Source: Alphaproteobacteria bacterium (lineage in GTDB: Bacteria > Myxococcota_A > UBA796 > UBA2385). From it: DNA of 64,000 nt. Shown in pieces: positions 1-9,186 of the stretch; the stretch's first letter is position 1, and the number at the start of each line of letters is the position of its first letter. The DNA lies in contig JACKEY010000013.1 of NCBI GenBank assembly GCA_020632755.1, forward strand, positions 1 to 64,000. Direction: 5' to 3'. A program made the position numbers and the translations under genes. The notes under the pieces were generated by a model. The model was not told the origin of the DNA. It saw only the letters and a list, made by a program, of their open reading frames with translations, and did not search any database.

Positions 1-98
1 GCCCGAACCCACGTCGATGACCCATCGCCCCCGACTTTGGGCCCCCGATCGCGCCCGAACCCGAAGCCCATGACCTATCGCCCCCGACTTCGGGCCCC
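1..98. repeat. Two imperfect tandem copies of a ~52-bp GC-rich repeat
   Basis: The segment beginning GCCCGAAC at 1 recurs at 53, and ATGACCyATCGCCCCCGACTT at 17 recurs at 70, so the period is 52-53 bases. The first copy touches the window edge, so the array may continue to the left. It lies directly downstream of the leftward gene ending at 99 and contains GGGCCC and CCCGAAG/CTTCGGG dyads, so it may also act in termination. No coding signal was seen. Confidence 0.6.
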
Positions 99-1901
99 TC
101 ACCACCCCCCGCGGTCGCTCGCCGGGCTGATGAGCGTGTCGAGCGCGGGCGTCGGATGGGCCTGCTTCCACTCCTGGGCGGCCTCGCGCCAGGCGTCGCC
201 GTCGTCGATGCCGACCGGGGGCGGCTCGTCGGTGGAGAGCCACCAGACCAGGGCGCAGCCGAGGTCGATGGGCTCGCCCAGGGTGCGCTGCAGGCCGGCG
301 CGGTGGCGGCGCAGGCCGCCGCGGGTCTGGACGACGCCGGGCTCGGCGTCCAGGACGATGGCGGCGATGCCGGCGGCCCGCAGCTCCTCGATGGCGGCAG
401 CGCCGGGGTCGTCGGGCCAGGCGCCGTCTTCGAAGGCGCGGATCCAGGCCATGGCCGGCGTGGTCGCCATCCAGTCCTTCCAGGCGGCCAGCGGCTCGGC
501 GCCCGGCGGCAACAAGATGGCGTCGACGACGGGCCGCCGGTGCAGGCGCCGGTGCACGCCGGCCCGGGGCGCCTGCAGGCCCGGGCGCTTGAGCGGCAGC
601 TCGATGACGGCGCCGGGCTCGACCCCGCCGGGCAGGCGGTCGGTCAGCAGGGGGGCGAGCTCGGCGTGGCAGACGCGGTGGCGCAGGTCGATGGACTGCA
701 GGGGCAGGTTGGCGCTGACGGCGACGGCCTCGGCCCCGACGACCAGGGCGAGCAGCGCCGGACGGGGCGCCCGCGCCGCCAGCAGCAACAGGCCGAGGGG
801 CATGACGACGCCCCAGCGCTCCGGCCAGGTGAGCCGCTCCAGGAAGGGGTGGGCCAGGGCCAGGGCGCGGAAGGGCAGGGGGACGGGCTGCCCGCCGATC
901 AGGACGACCTCGTCGCCCCACCGCAGGTAGGGCCCCAGCACCATCACGGCGCCCAGGCCGACCAGCCACAGTGCAGCCACGCGCTGTCGGGTCGGCGCCT
1001 TGCGGAAGCCCAGCGCGGCGGCGGCCAGCAGGGCCAGCCCCAGCCGGTTGCTGGTGTCCAGTGGCACCCGCCGCAGCCAGAACAGCAGGTCGCTGCCGTG
1101 CAGCGCCACGAAGGGCTGCTTGTGCGGCAGGGCGGCGTAGCTGTCGGGAAGCCCCTGCGGAGGCGGCGCGTCGGCCCCGGCCGTCAGCGGGATGTCACCC
1201 CACGACAGCAGGTAGGGCGCCAGGAAGGGCGCGGTGATCAGCGCGGTGGTCCCGCCGAGGGCGCCTAGCGTTGCTAGGGGGAGCCCCCACAGCAAGGGCA
1301 GGCAGCCGAGGACCAGGAACACCGCCAGGTACCAGTAGGACAGACCGGCCCCGGCCAGCAGCGCGCCCGCCCCCACCGCCCGTCGCAGGGTCGGCGCCTC
1401 GCGCAGGCACAGGAGCTCGTGCACGAACAGGGGCGCCCAGAACAGCATGGTCTGGGGCGCGTGGTGCAGGTTGGCCTCGCGCACCACCGGCTCGGACAAC
1501 AGGAAGGCCACGCCGCAGAGCCAGCCCGCGGCTTCGCTGTCTCCCAGCTTGCGGCCCAGGCGGTGGGCCGCCCAGCCGTTGAGCGCCAGGACCAGCAGCC
1601 ACCACAGGTTGTCGGACAGGGGGAAGGGCAGCAGCCACGACAGCGGGGCGCCCGTCAGGTGGTCCAGCACGTTCGGGGTGAGCTGCAGGACCGGGTAGCC
1701 GATGGGGAAGAAGACGCTGTCGGAGACCGGGGCGGTGGTCGGATCCGCCAGCAGGTCCGCCAGGACCCCCCGCAGCATCATGGTGTCCCAGGCGTCGATG
1801 TTGGGGTACCCGACCGCCCGCGTGAGCGGCGCCAGCCAGGTGCGACCGGTCACCAGCAGGGCGAGGAGCAGGTAGCCGAGGGCGGCGGGGAACCGACGCA
1901 T
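99..1901 (-). CDS. Polytopic membrane protein, GT-C glycosyltransferase-like
   Basis: This 600-residue protein has a hydrophobic N-terminus (about residues 8-26) followed by many membrane segments to about residue 400. A soluble C-terminal part of about 170 residues follows. A first extracytoplasmic loop carrying acidic residues (NIDAWDTMM, about 34-42) and this overall layout resemble membrane glycosyltransferases of the GT-C fold. No diagnostic family motif was recognised, so the enzymatic role is inference. The ATG at 1901 is preceded by a GGGTAGCC -10-like element and a pyrimidine-rich leader. It is divergent from mutM across 60 bases and shares the quasi-palindromic promoter core with it. 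It could equally be an uncharacterised transporter or flippase. Confidence 0.55.
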   Translation of the reverse strand: MRRFPAALGYLLLALLVTGRTWLAPLTRAVGYPNIDAWDTMMLRGVLADLLADPTTAPVSDSVFFPIGYPVLQLTPNVLDHLTGAPLSWLLPFPLSDNLWWLLVLALNGWAAHRLGRKLGDSEAAGWLCGVAFLLSEPVVREANLHHAPQTMLFWAPLFVHELLCLREAPTLRRAVGAGALLAGAGLSYWYLAVFLVLGCLPLLWGLPLATLGALGGTTALITAPFLAPYLLSWGDIPLTAGADAPPPQGLPDSYAALPHKQPFVALHGSDLLFWLRRVPLDTSNRLGLALLAAAALGFRKAPTRQRVAALWLVGLGAVMVLGPYLRWGDEVVLIGGQPVPLPFRALALAHPFLERLTWPERWGVVMPLGLLLLAARAPRPALLALVVGAEAVAVSANLPLQSIDLRHRVCHAELAPLLTDRLPGGVEPGAVIELPLKRPGLQAPRAGVHRRLHRRPVVDAILLPPGAEPLAAWKDWMATTPAMAWIRAFEDGAWPDDPGAAAIEELRAAGIAAIVLDAEPGVVQTRGGLRRHRAGLQRTLGEPIDLGCALVWWLSTDEPPPVGIDDGDAWREAAQEWKQAHPTPALDTLISPASDRGGW

Positions 1902-1932
1902 GGATCCCGGGGAGGACAGGGAGGGAAGGGGA

Positions 1933-1940
1933 GGCTACCC
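1933..1940. promoter_or_regulatory. Shared -10-like element of the divergent membrane protein/mutM pair
   Basis: GGCTACCC on the + strand reads GGGTAGCC on the - strand. It fits the recurring GGyTAnCC motif of this window in both directions. It lies about 30 bases from each start codon. No convincing -35 element was seen on either side. Confidence 0.4.
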
Positions 1941-1961
1941 GCTGCAGCACGTGGAGGGGCC

Positions 1962-2777
1962 GTGCCCGAGCTGCCGGAAGTCGAGATCATGACCCGCGCC
2001 CTGGGCCGCTGGACGGTCGGACGCCGGGTCACGGCGGTCGAGGCGCCCGACCCCGGGCTGCCCCGCGCGGTGGAGGACGGGCTGCCGCTCGAGCGCCTGG
2101 TGGGCGCGACCGTCGACGGGGTGTCGCGGCGGGCGAAGTACTCGCTGCTGCACGCCGGCTCGCTGCGGCTGGTGCTGCACTACCGCATGACCGGCAAGCC
2201 CGTGCGGCTGGGCCCCGGCGAGGCGCGCCCCGGCACCCGGCTGGTGCTGCACCTGGGCGAGGCGCGGGTCGCCTTCGTCGATCCGCGGCGGCTGGGTGAT
2301 GCCTGGCTGCTGCCGGACGCCGCGATGCCCGCCTTCTGGGCCGCCCGGAGCCTGGGCCCCGAGCCGTGGCCGGACCGGCACGACGGCGCCTGGTGGCAGG
2401 CGCGGCTGGCCGGCCTGCGAGGACCGATCAAGCCGGCCCTGCTCCGCCAGGACCGGGTGGCCGGGCTCGGCAACATCTGCGCCGCCGAGGCCCTGTGGCG
2501 CGCCGGCATCGACCCCCGGACCCCCGTGCCCGACCTGTCCCCGGCGCAGTGGGACGCGCTGGCCGAGGCAGTGCCCGCGCTCATCGCGCACGTCCTGGCC
2601 GAAGAAGAACCCTCGGTCCAGGCCAACGGCGAGCTGGACTACGTCAACGCCGGCGGGCCGAATCCCTTCGACGTGTACGGCCGCGCCGGCGAGCCCTGTC
2701 GCCGCTGCGGCGCGACCCTCGTGCGCATCGCCCAGGCCGGACGCGGCACCTGGTGGTGCCCGGGCTGCCAGCACTGA
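1962..2777 (+). CDS. mutM: Formamidopyrimidine-DNA glycosylase (Fpg/MutM)
   Basis: Excises oxidised purines such as 8-oxoguanine and nicks the abasic site, acting in cytoplasmic base-excision repair. The protein (271 aa, the family's usual length) starts PELPEVE after the initiator, giving the catalytic Pro2/Glu3. It has the H2TH segment with VAGLGNICAAEALWRAGI and ends in a C4 zinc finger (CRRCG ... WWCPGCQ). GTG at 1962 is chosen because the catalytic proline must follow the initiator, and GGAGG at 1953-1957 is a ribosome site four bases upstream. The longer open frame upstream is noncoding. It is convergent with the PilB-receiver gene across 25 bases. Nei-type paralogues are possible, but the zinc-finger and N-terminal match favour MutM. 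Confidence 0.93.
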   Translation: MPELPEVEIMTRALGRWTVGRRVTAVEAPDPGLPRAVEDGLPLERLVGATVDGVSRRAKYSLLHAGSLRLVLHYRMTGKPVRLGPGEARPGTRLVLHLGEARVAFVDPRRLGDAWLLPDAAMPAFWAARSLGPEPWPDRHDGAWWQARLAGLRGPIKPALLRQDRVAGLGNICAAEALWRAGIDPRTPVPDLSPAQWDALAEAVPALIAHVLAEEEPSVQANGELDYVNAGGPNPFDVYGRAGEPCRRCGATLVRIAQAGRGTWWCPGCQH

Positions 2778-2802
2778 CCGGGGCTTTCGCTCTGGTCGGG
2801 GC

Positions 2803-5223
2803 TCACAGCTTCCCGGCGCGACGCAGCAGGGCCCGCACCCGTAGCTCGAGCTCCTCGGGGTCGAAGGGCTTGGGCAGGTAGTCGTCGGCCCCGGCCTGGA
2901 AGCCCTCCTTGATGTGCTGGGCGTCGCCGCGGGCCGACAGGATCAGGATGGGGATGTCGGCGGTGGCCGGGTCTCCCTTGAGCCGCTCGGCGACCTCGTA
3001 GCCGGACAACCGGGGCATCATGACGTCCAGCACGATCGCGTCGGGCTTGTGGCGGGCGACCTGGTCCAGGGCCTCCTGGCCGTCCCGGGCCAGGTGCACC
3101 TCGTGGCGACCTTCCAGGGTGATGTGCACGAGCTGCAGGATCTCCTCGTGGTCGTCGACCACGAGCACGACGGGCAGGCGCGGCTCGGCCACGAAGCCCT
3201 GGGCGTCGCGAGGCGGTTCGTCCTCGTCGACAGCGGCCGTGGGGTGCTGCTCGGCGGTCACGGCTTCGCCCTCTCCTTCTCCTTCTCCCTCTCCCCCGCC
3301 CTCGGCCCCGGGCCAGACCGGTGCGAAGTCGTAGGTCTCGCCCTCGGCGGCCTCCTCTCCCCCGTGCCGACCTGCTCCCTGTCGCTCCTGCAGGGCGCCG
3401 CGCGCTGCCGTCTGCTCGTCCGGACGGACGAGCCGCAGGGGGCGCTCCGAAGCGGCGTCTCTGTTCTTCCAGCGCTCCTGGGGGATGACGCGTGCGATCT
3501 CCTCGAGGGTGGTGACGCCAGCGGCGACCTTGTCCAGGGCGTCTTCCATCAGGGTGTGCAGGCCGCCCTTGCGGGCGAGGTTCCACAGCCGGTCGTCGGA
3601 GATGCCGTCGTGGATGGCGCGGCGCAGGTCGCCCCCCACCCGCAGCACCTCGAAGATGCCCACGCGGCCCTTGTAGCCGAGCCAGGCGCAGCTGGGGCAG
3701 CCGTCGCCGGCCCGCCGCACCGCGTCCCCGAGCTCGCGGGGCTCCAGGTCCAGGCGCTGCCAGTCTTCCTGCACGGGGTCGGCCCGCACCGAACAGTCCG
3801 GACAGACCCGCCGCACCAGCCGCTGGGCCACGACGCCCAGCAGCGCGCTGCCCAGCAGATAGGGGGGCACACCCAGATCGGCGAGCCGGGTGACGGCGTC
3901 GACGGCGTAGCCGGTGTGCACGGTGGACAGCACCAGGTGCCCGGTGTTGGCGGCTTCGACCGCGGCCTCGGCGCTGCCGGCGTCGCGGATCTCGCCGACC
4001 ACCATGACGTCGGGATCCTGGCGCAGCAAGGTGCGGATGCCGGCGGCGAAGGTCATGCCGACCGCGGTGTTCACCTGGACCTGGGAGATGCCGGCGATGC
4101 GGTACTCGACGGGGTCTTCGAGGGTGGCGATGTGGATCTGTTCACGTCGCAGCCGGTGGATGGTGGCGTACAGGGTGGTGCTCTTCCCGGACCCGGTGGG
4201 ACCGACCACCAGCACCAGTCCCTGCCGCTGGCTGACCAGGCGGTACCACTCGGCCAGGGCCCGGCGGTCCCAGCCCAGGCGCCCCAGGTCCATGGACAGC
4301 ATGCGCGGGTCGAGCAGGCGGACGACGGCGTTCTCACCGTACTGGCCGGGCATGGTGCTGACCCGCATGTCCACGTGACGACCGGCGTGGGTGGCGGTCA
4401 GGCTGCCGTCCTGCGGCCGCCGGTGTTCGTACACGGACATGCCGGCGATGACCTTGAGCCGGGAGAGCAGTGGCTGGGTGGCCCACGCCGGCAGCTCCAG
4501 CACCTCGTGCAGCATGCCGTCGATGCGGAACCGCACCCGCAGGCCGTCGGGCTGGGGGGCCAGGTGCACGTCGCTGGCCCGCCGCTCGATGGCTTCGAGG
4601 AAGATGTAGTCCAGCAGCCGGATGAAGGCGCTGCCTTCTTCGCGGCGGTCGGCGCCACGCAGGCCGTGCCGGGGGGCATCCAGGCTGCGCACGGCGCGCT
4701 GGGCCGGCGCCACCCGCAGGTTCTCGGGCACGGCGTCCAGCAGCTTGCGGGCCTGGGGCTCCAGGTCGTAGTGCAGCTGGATGGCCAGGTCGATGCGGCC
4801 CGGCGCGGCGGCGACCGGCTGGATCCGCGCGCCGAGGGTGAACTCGAGCTCCTTCTTGGCGATCATGTCGCGGGGCTCGGCCATGGCCACCCGCACCGGG
4901 GCGTCGGGGTCGACCTCGCCGTCGGGCTGGTGCTGGCGGTTGAGCGGGATGAGACGGAAGCGCTCGGCCAGCTCGCGGGGCACCTTCCAGATGAGGGCCG
5001 GGTCGATGTCTTCGCCGGCCGGATCGGTGAAGGGCACACCGTTCACGCCGGCGACCGCCTCGGCCAGGCTGGCCTCGCCGACCGCGCCCCGCTCGAGGAG
5101 GACCGTGGACAGAGGCGCCCGGGGGCGCTCCTCGCGCTGGAAGCGGAGGACGGCGTCGAGCGTGTCCTGGTCGAGCAGATCGTGCTCGGTCAGCCAGGCG
5201 GCGAGCTTGTGGTCGTCGGTCAT
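2803..5223 (-). CDS. PilB/GspE-type secretion ATPase fused to a C-terminal receiver domain
   Basis: An 806-residue fusion. Residues 1-150 form a GspE/MshE-like N-domain. Residues 200-590 form a type II secretion/type IV pilus ATPase with Walker A GPTGSGKST (341-349), Asp box ATLEDPVEY (366-374), Walker B VMVVGEIRD (406-414), His box (428-437) and two zinc CxxC pairs (474/477, 509/512). After a low-complexity Gly-Glu linker (641-653) comes a receiver domain (about 684-803) with acidic pocket D690/D691, phospho-acceptor D733, S763 and K785. All catalytic residues are present, so the ATPase should be active and phospho-controllable. The ATG overlaps the upstream kinase stop (ATGA), pointing to that kinase as the likely phosphodonor. 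No pilin or pilus-platform genes are adjacent. Confidence 0.9.
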   Translation of the reverse strand: MTDDHKLAAWLTEHDLLDQDTLDAVLRFQREERPRAPLSTVLLERGAVGEASLAEAVAGVNGVPFTDPAGEDIDPALIWKVPRELAERFRLIPLNRQHQPDGEVDPDAPVRVAMAEPRDMIAKKELEFTLGARIQPVAAAPGRIDLAIQLHYDLEPQARKLLDAVPENLRVAPAQRAVRSLDAPRHGLRGADRREEGSAFIRLLDYIFLEAIERRASDVHLAPQPDGLRVRFRIDGMLHEVLELPAWATQPLLSRLKVIAGMSVYEHRRPQDGSLTATHAGRHVDMRVSTMPGQYGENAVVRLLDPRMLSMDLGRLGWDRRALAEWYRLVSQRQGLVLVVGPTGSGKSTTLYATIHRLRREQIHIATLEDPVEYRIAGISQVQVNTAVGMTFAAGIRTLLRQDPDVMVVGEIRDAGSAEAAVEAANTGHLVLSTVHTGYAVDAVTRLADLGVPPYLLGSALLGVVAQRLVRRVCPDCSVRADPVQEDWQRLDLEPRELGDAVRRAGDGCPSCAWLGYKGRVGIFEVLRVGGDLRRAIHDGISDDRLWNLARKGGLHTLMEDALDKVAAGVTTLEEIARVIPQERWKNRDAASERPLRLVRPDEQTAARGALQERQGAGRHGGEEAAEGETYDFAPVWPGAEGGGEGEGEGEGEAVTAEQHPTAAVDEDEPPRDAQGFVAEPRLPVVLVVDDHEEILQLVHITLEGRHEVHLARDGQEALDQVARHKPDAIVLDVMMPRLSGYEVAERLKGDPATADIPILILSARGDAQHIKEGFQAGADDYLPKPFDPEELELRVRALLRRAGKL

Positions 5224-7073
5224 GTCGCGGCTCCCTGTGGCGGGGCCTGCACCAGGGGCAGGCGGACGGAGAAGGTGCTGCCCACGCCGACCTCGGAGCG
5301 CACCGAGATGGCGCCTCCCATGGCGTCGACGAGCTGGCGGCAGATGAACAGACCCAGGCCGGCGCCGCCGGCGGCGCGGGTGTCGCCACGGTCGACCTGG
5401 TAGAACTTGTCGAAGATGTGGGCGAGCTTGTCGGCGGCGATGCCCGGACCATCGTCGGTGATCTCGATCAGGGCGTCGCCGTCGTCGGCCCGGGCCGCCA
5501 GGCGGATGCTGCCACCCGCCGGCGTGTGCTCGATGGCGTTGTTGATCAGGTTGCCCACCACCTGGCCCAGGCGGGTGCGGTCGACCCGCAGCTGGCGCCC
5601 GGCCAGCCCCTCGGCGGCGACCTCGAAGGCCAGGCCGTGGGTCTGGACGCCGCCGGCCCAGGTCCGGCCGAGCTCGTCCACGCAGGCCTGCAGGTCCACG
5701 AGCTCGGGGTGCATCGGCAGCGTGCCGTTCTCGATGCGGGAGGTGTCGAGCAGGTTCTGGACCATGGTCCGCAGCACCTGCGACTGGTCCAGGATGGTGT
5801 GGGCGAAGCCCTCGGCGCGCTCGGGCAGGGGCCCGGCCTTGCCGGACACCAGCAGCTTCGCGTAGCCGGCGATGGCGGTCAGCGGGGTCTTCAGCTCGTG
5901 GGTGACGACGCTGAGGAACTCGCGCTGGAGCTGGTCGAGGGTGCGCTCGGCGGTCACGTCGCGCAACACCACGACGAAGCCGGAGCCTTCCGGGTCCCGG
6001 CCGCTGGGCACGGGGCGCACCGTGATGGAGACGAAGACGTGGCCGCCCTTCGGGTCGTCGGCGCGCAGGCCCTGGGCACCGGCGCGCTGTCGGTGGGCGG
6101 TGATCTCGGTGGGGCCGGGACCGGCGTGGCGGATGACGTCCAGGGCGTCGTCGGCGAGCTCCTCGATCAGGCTCCCGACCGGACCTCCCAGCCCGGGCTC
6201 GCGGCCGGCGGGCAGCAGCAGCCACAGCAGCTGCTCGGCCTTGGGGTTGAGCTGCAGGATGGCGCCGGTCTCGTCGCAGAGCAGCACGCCGTCGCTCATG
6301 TGGGTGAGGATGGCCTGCTCGCGGGCGGCCCGGGCCTCGCGCTCGCGGATGGCGGCGACCAGGTTGTCGCGGGCCATGCCCATCGCGCGGGCCAGGCTGG
6401 CGATCTCGGGCGGGTCGTCGGGGGTCGGGATGACGACATCGAGCCGGCCCTCGGAGACGGCCCGGGCCGCGCTGGACAGCTCCTCGAGGGGCTCGGAGAG
6501 GGCCATGCGCAGGCTCCACGCCAGCCCGACCGTGATGCCGGCGAACAGCACGACCCAGGCCATGCCCCAGGGGAGCAGCGGCAGCGCCCGCTCGACCCAC
6601 AGGGGACGGGGCGAGGTGACGGCGAGCTGCATGCTGCCGGAGAGGTGGTGGTGGGCCAGCTTGAGCTCGCCGAGCCGCGCCTCGAGCACGGCGTCGGCCG
6701 CTGGCGTGGCCGCCTGTCGGGCCTCACGCGCGGCCTGCCAGTCCTCGAGCGCTGTGCGGTAGGCGTTCAGGTCGGCGACCAGCCCGGGCTGGGGAACGGA
6801 CATGGCGGCCAGGGCGGCCTGGGCGGCGTCCATCGACATGCGGGTGCCCTCGGCCGACGGCGCTCCGCCCGGGGTCGCGGTGAGCACGGCGTCGTGGGTG
6901 CTGTCGACCGCCGCGCGGGCGGCGACGACGGCCGCCAGGTCCGCGCCCGGAGGGCTGTCGGCCACCGCCTGGAACAGCACGATGGCCAGGGCGGCCATGG
7001 CGACACCGTTGAGCACCCCCAGCAGCAGCACCAGGGACACGCGGAAGCGGATGCCGAACCGGTCGCGCGCCAT
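5220..7073 (-). CDS. Transmembrane sensor histidine kinase (HAMP-PAS-HisKA-HATPase)
   Basis: A 617-residue sensor kinase with TM1 about 12-36, an extracytoplasmic helical sensor about 37-158, TM2 about 165-190, then HAMP (about 190-240) and PAS (about 245-375). HisKA carries THELKTPL with phospho-acceptor H392. The ATP-binding domain carries the N box NLINNAIEH (508-516), G1 DGPGIA (541-546) and G2 GAGLGLF. All catalytic motifs are intact. It overlaps both neighbours by ATGA: the S9 peptidase stop at its start and the PilB-receiver start at its stop. Translational coupling and the adjacent receiver suggest a dedicated signalling pair. The ligand is unknown; the Ala/Asp-rich sensor domain gives no hint. 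Confidence 0.93.
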   Translation of the reverse strand: MARDRFGIRFRVSLVLLLGVLNGVAMAALAIVLFQAVADSPPGADLAAVVAARAAVDSTHDAVLTATPGGAPSAEGTRMSMDAAQAALAAMSVPQPGLVADLNAYRTALEDWQAAREARQAATPAADAVLEARLGELKLAHHHLSGSMQLAVTSPRPLWVERALPLLPWGMAWVVLFAGITVGLAWSLRMALSEPLEELSSAARAVSEGRLDVVIPTPDDPPEIASLARAMGMARDNLVAAIREREARAAREQAILTHMSDGVLLCDETGAILQLNPKAEQLLWLLLPAGREPGLGGPVGSLIEELADDALDVIRHAGPGPTEITAHRQRAGAQGLRADDPKGGHVFVSITVRPVPSGRDPEGSGFVVVLRDVTAERTLDQLQREFLSVVTHELKTPLTAIAGYAKLLVSGKAGPLPERAEGFAHTILDQSQVLRTMVQNLLDTSRIENGTLPMHPELVDLQACVDELGRTWAGGVQTHGLAFEVAAEGLAGRQLRVDRTRLGQVVGNLINNAIEHTPAGGSIRLAARADDGDALIEITDDGPGIAADKLAHIFDKFYQVDRGDTRAAGGAGLGLFICRQLVDAMGGAISVRSEVGVGSTFSVRLPLVQAPPQGAAT

Positions 7074-9130
7074 CACCACCCCGGCGTGGGCAGGGTCCCG
7101 CCGACCGGCGCCCGGCCGCCCAGGTGGCGCGCCAGGAACGCGAGCACGACCCGGTGCCAGGCCGCCACGTCGTGCGGACGCTCGATCCAGTGGCCTTCGT
7201 CGGGGAAGGCCAGCAGCTCGGCGTCGACCCCGGCGTCGAGCAAGGCCTCGAACAGGGACAGGCCCTGCTCGATGGGCACGCGGTAGTCCTTCTCGCCGTG
7301 GATCACGAGGGTCGGCGCGGTCCAGCCCGACACGTGCTGGTGCGGGGACCAGCGACCGAAGCCCGGCGTCCTCCAGGGGCTGCCGCCGTGCTCCCAGTGC
7401 CAGTAGGGGGGCACGTCGGTGCTTCCCGAGAAGGCGCGGTCGTCGAAGATGCCGGCCTGGCTCACGATGCAGCGCCAGTCGGGGGCACGCCCACCCAGGT
7501 GGTTGGCCATCCAGCCGCCGAAGCTCGCGCCCATCAGGCCGATCCGCGCCGGGTCCACCCGCGGGTCCGCGGCCAGCGAGGCCCGCACGGCCAGCAGGTC
7601 GTCGACGCAGGCCCCGCCCCAGGCGTCGTTCCAGATGCCGTCGACCCAGGCCTGGCCGTAGCCGGTGCTGCCGCGGGGGTTGGGCAAGGCGACGGCGTAG
7701 CCGTGGGCCGCGAACAGGGCGGCGTTCCAGCGCCAGTGCCACCAGTCGGCCCAGTGGCTGACCGGACCGCCGTGCACCTGGAACAGCAGGGGATGGGGCC
7801 CGTCACCGGGCGGCCACAGGACCAGGCTGTGCACCTCGCCGCCTGCGGGGCTGGGCGTGAGGCGCTCTTCCAGGGTCGCCGGGGGGAGGGGGGCCTCGGG
7901 ACCGGCGGGCACGGCGAGCCGCCGGGGCGGCGCTTCGGGGGTCCACCGCCAGGGGCGCGGCGGGTGGTGCAGATCGTGGTGCAGCCCGACCACCACGGGG
8001 CCGAGGACCCTGTCGTCGACCACCGAGGCGCCCTCGACGATGCCGTCGCCGTGCAGCAGCCGAGGCTGGCCTCCCGCCAGCCGGTACAGCCGCTGGCGGG
8101 CCTGCTCGCGCACGACGACGATCAGCTCGTCCCCGACGAAGCCCACGGCCTGGGGCCAGCGATCCCAGGCCGGCGCTTCCGGTCGGGCTTCGGGCGAGGC
8201 GGCCGACAGGTCGAACCGGACCAGGGTGTCGGCGCCCCGCCGGCCGGGGGCGCGCTGCCCGCGGGTGGCGGCCAGCCAGCGGCCGTCGCCCGACAGGACC
8301 AGGCCCGAGAAGTCCTCTCCCGGCGAGGCGACGATGACCCGGTGGGCGCCGGCGGCAAGGTCGTGCACGACGATGTCGGTGTCGTCGATGCGGTCGGTGC
8401 TCGCCCGGCGCCGCGTGTGGGCCAGCACCCGGCCATCGTCGCTGAGCGCCCAGGACCGCTCGAACAAGGCGCGGCCGTCGTCGGGCGACAGGTCGCGCGG
8501 GGGGCCGCCATCGGGGCCGCGACCGTCCAGGTCGGCCACGAACAGCCGCCCGTGGGCATGGCCCAGCCAGTGGTCCCAGAACCGCACCGGCTGGCGGTGG
8601 AAGTGCCGGGCTCCAGGACCGAGCTTGCGGGCCCGCCGCCACTCGGCGCGCTGGTCGGACTCCGGCAGCCCGGCGACCCGCGGCGCCACGAAGGCCAGGG
8701 TCCGCCCGGCCCGCGCCACCAGGACGGCGCTGACGCCGCGCGGTTCGTCGGTGACCGCGACGACCTCCCCGTCGGCCCAGCGCAGCACCTGGTCCAGGCG
8801 CGGCGCGGCCGCCCCTCCCTCGCGCGACGCGCCACCCGTGCCGGCCCCTGCCGCTCCCGCAGCCTCCTCCTCCCCGACCGGCTCCTCGCCCAGGAAGTAG
8901 AGCGCGCCGTCCCCGCCGAAGGCCGGCGCCCGTGCGTTGCGCGCCTCCTCGACCAGCTTCTCCGGCGCGCCACCGTCCACCGGGACTCGCCACAGGGCGC
9001 TCCGGAACCGGCCCTCCACCGGATCCGCCGTGGCGATGGCCACCGCCAGCCAGCGGCCGTCCGGCGCCTGGGCGCAGGCGCTGACCCGCCCCAGCGCGAC
9101 ATAGGCGTCGATGTCGGCGGCCTCGGCCAT
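7073..9130 (-). CDS. S9-family serine peptidase (acylaminoacyl/dipeptidyl type)
   Basis: An N-terminal beta-propeller (about 1-400) precedes a C-terminal alpha/beta-hydrolase domain. The catalytic triad is visible: S536 in GASFGGW, D615 in HGEKDYRVP and H647 in PDEGHW. The HGGP oxyanion segment lies near 454. No signal peptide is evident, so a cytoplasmic oligopeptide-cleaving role is inferred. The ATG at 9130 has AGGGG about six bases upstream and is preferred to an in-frame GTG at 9163 that lacks such a site. The gene sits between parE (56-base gap) and the histidine kinase (ATGA overlap). Total length is 685 aa, normal for S9C enzymes. Confidence 0.88.
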   Translation of the reverse strand: MAEAADIDAYVALGRVSACAQAPDGRWLAVAIATADPVEGRFRSALWRVPVDGGAPEKLVEEARNARAPAFGGDGALYFLGEEPVGEEEAAGAAGAGTGGASREGGAAAPRLDQVLRWADGEVVAVTDEPRGVSAVLVARAGRTLAFVAPRVAGLPESDQRAEWRRARKLGPGARHFHRQPVRFWDHWLGHAHGRLFVADLDGRGPDGGPPRDLSPDDGRALFERSWALSDDGRVLAHTRRRASTDRIDDTDIVVHDLAAGAHRVIVASPGEDFSGLVLSGDGRWLAATRGQRAPGRRGADTLVRFDLSAASPEARPEAPAWDRWPQAVGFVGDELIVVVREQARQRLYRLAGGQPRLLHGDGIVEGASVVDDRVLGPVVVGLHHDLHHPPRPWRWTPEAPPRRLAVPAGPEAPLPPATLEERLTPSPAGGEVHSLVLWPPGDGPHPLLFQVHGGPVSHWADWWHWRWNAALFAAHGYAVALPNPRGSTGYGQAWVDGIWNDAWGGACVDDLLAVRASLAADPRVDPARIGLMGASFGGWMANHLGGRAPDWRCIVSQAGIFDDRAFSGSTDVPPYWHWEHGGSPWRTPGFGRWSPHQHVSGWTAPTLVIHGEKDYRVPIEQGLSLFEALLDAGVDAELLAFPDEGHWIERPHDVAAWHRVVLAFLARHLGGRAPVGGTLPTPGW

Positions 9131-9186
9131 CGCGATCCCCTGGGTGGACGACGAGGATGCCACAGGGCCCCCCGCCGGGGGTTCGC

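Noticed and set aside
2803..5223. Idea that the receiver of the PilB fusion results from a frameshift
   Set aside because: The reading frame is continuous, the Gly-Glu linker is a typical interdomain spacer and both domains are complete.
2914..5403. 829-residue + strand reading frame opposite the PilB-receiver gene
   Set aside because: Antisense shadow from high GC: no family match, Gly/Gln/Val/His-biased composition, and the opposite strand has an unmistakable ATPase.
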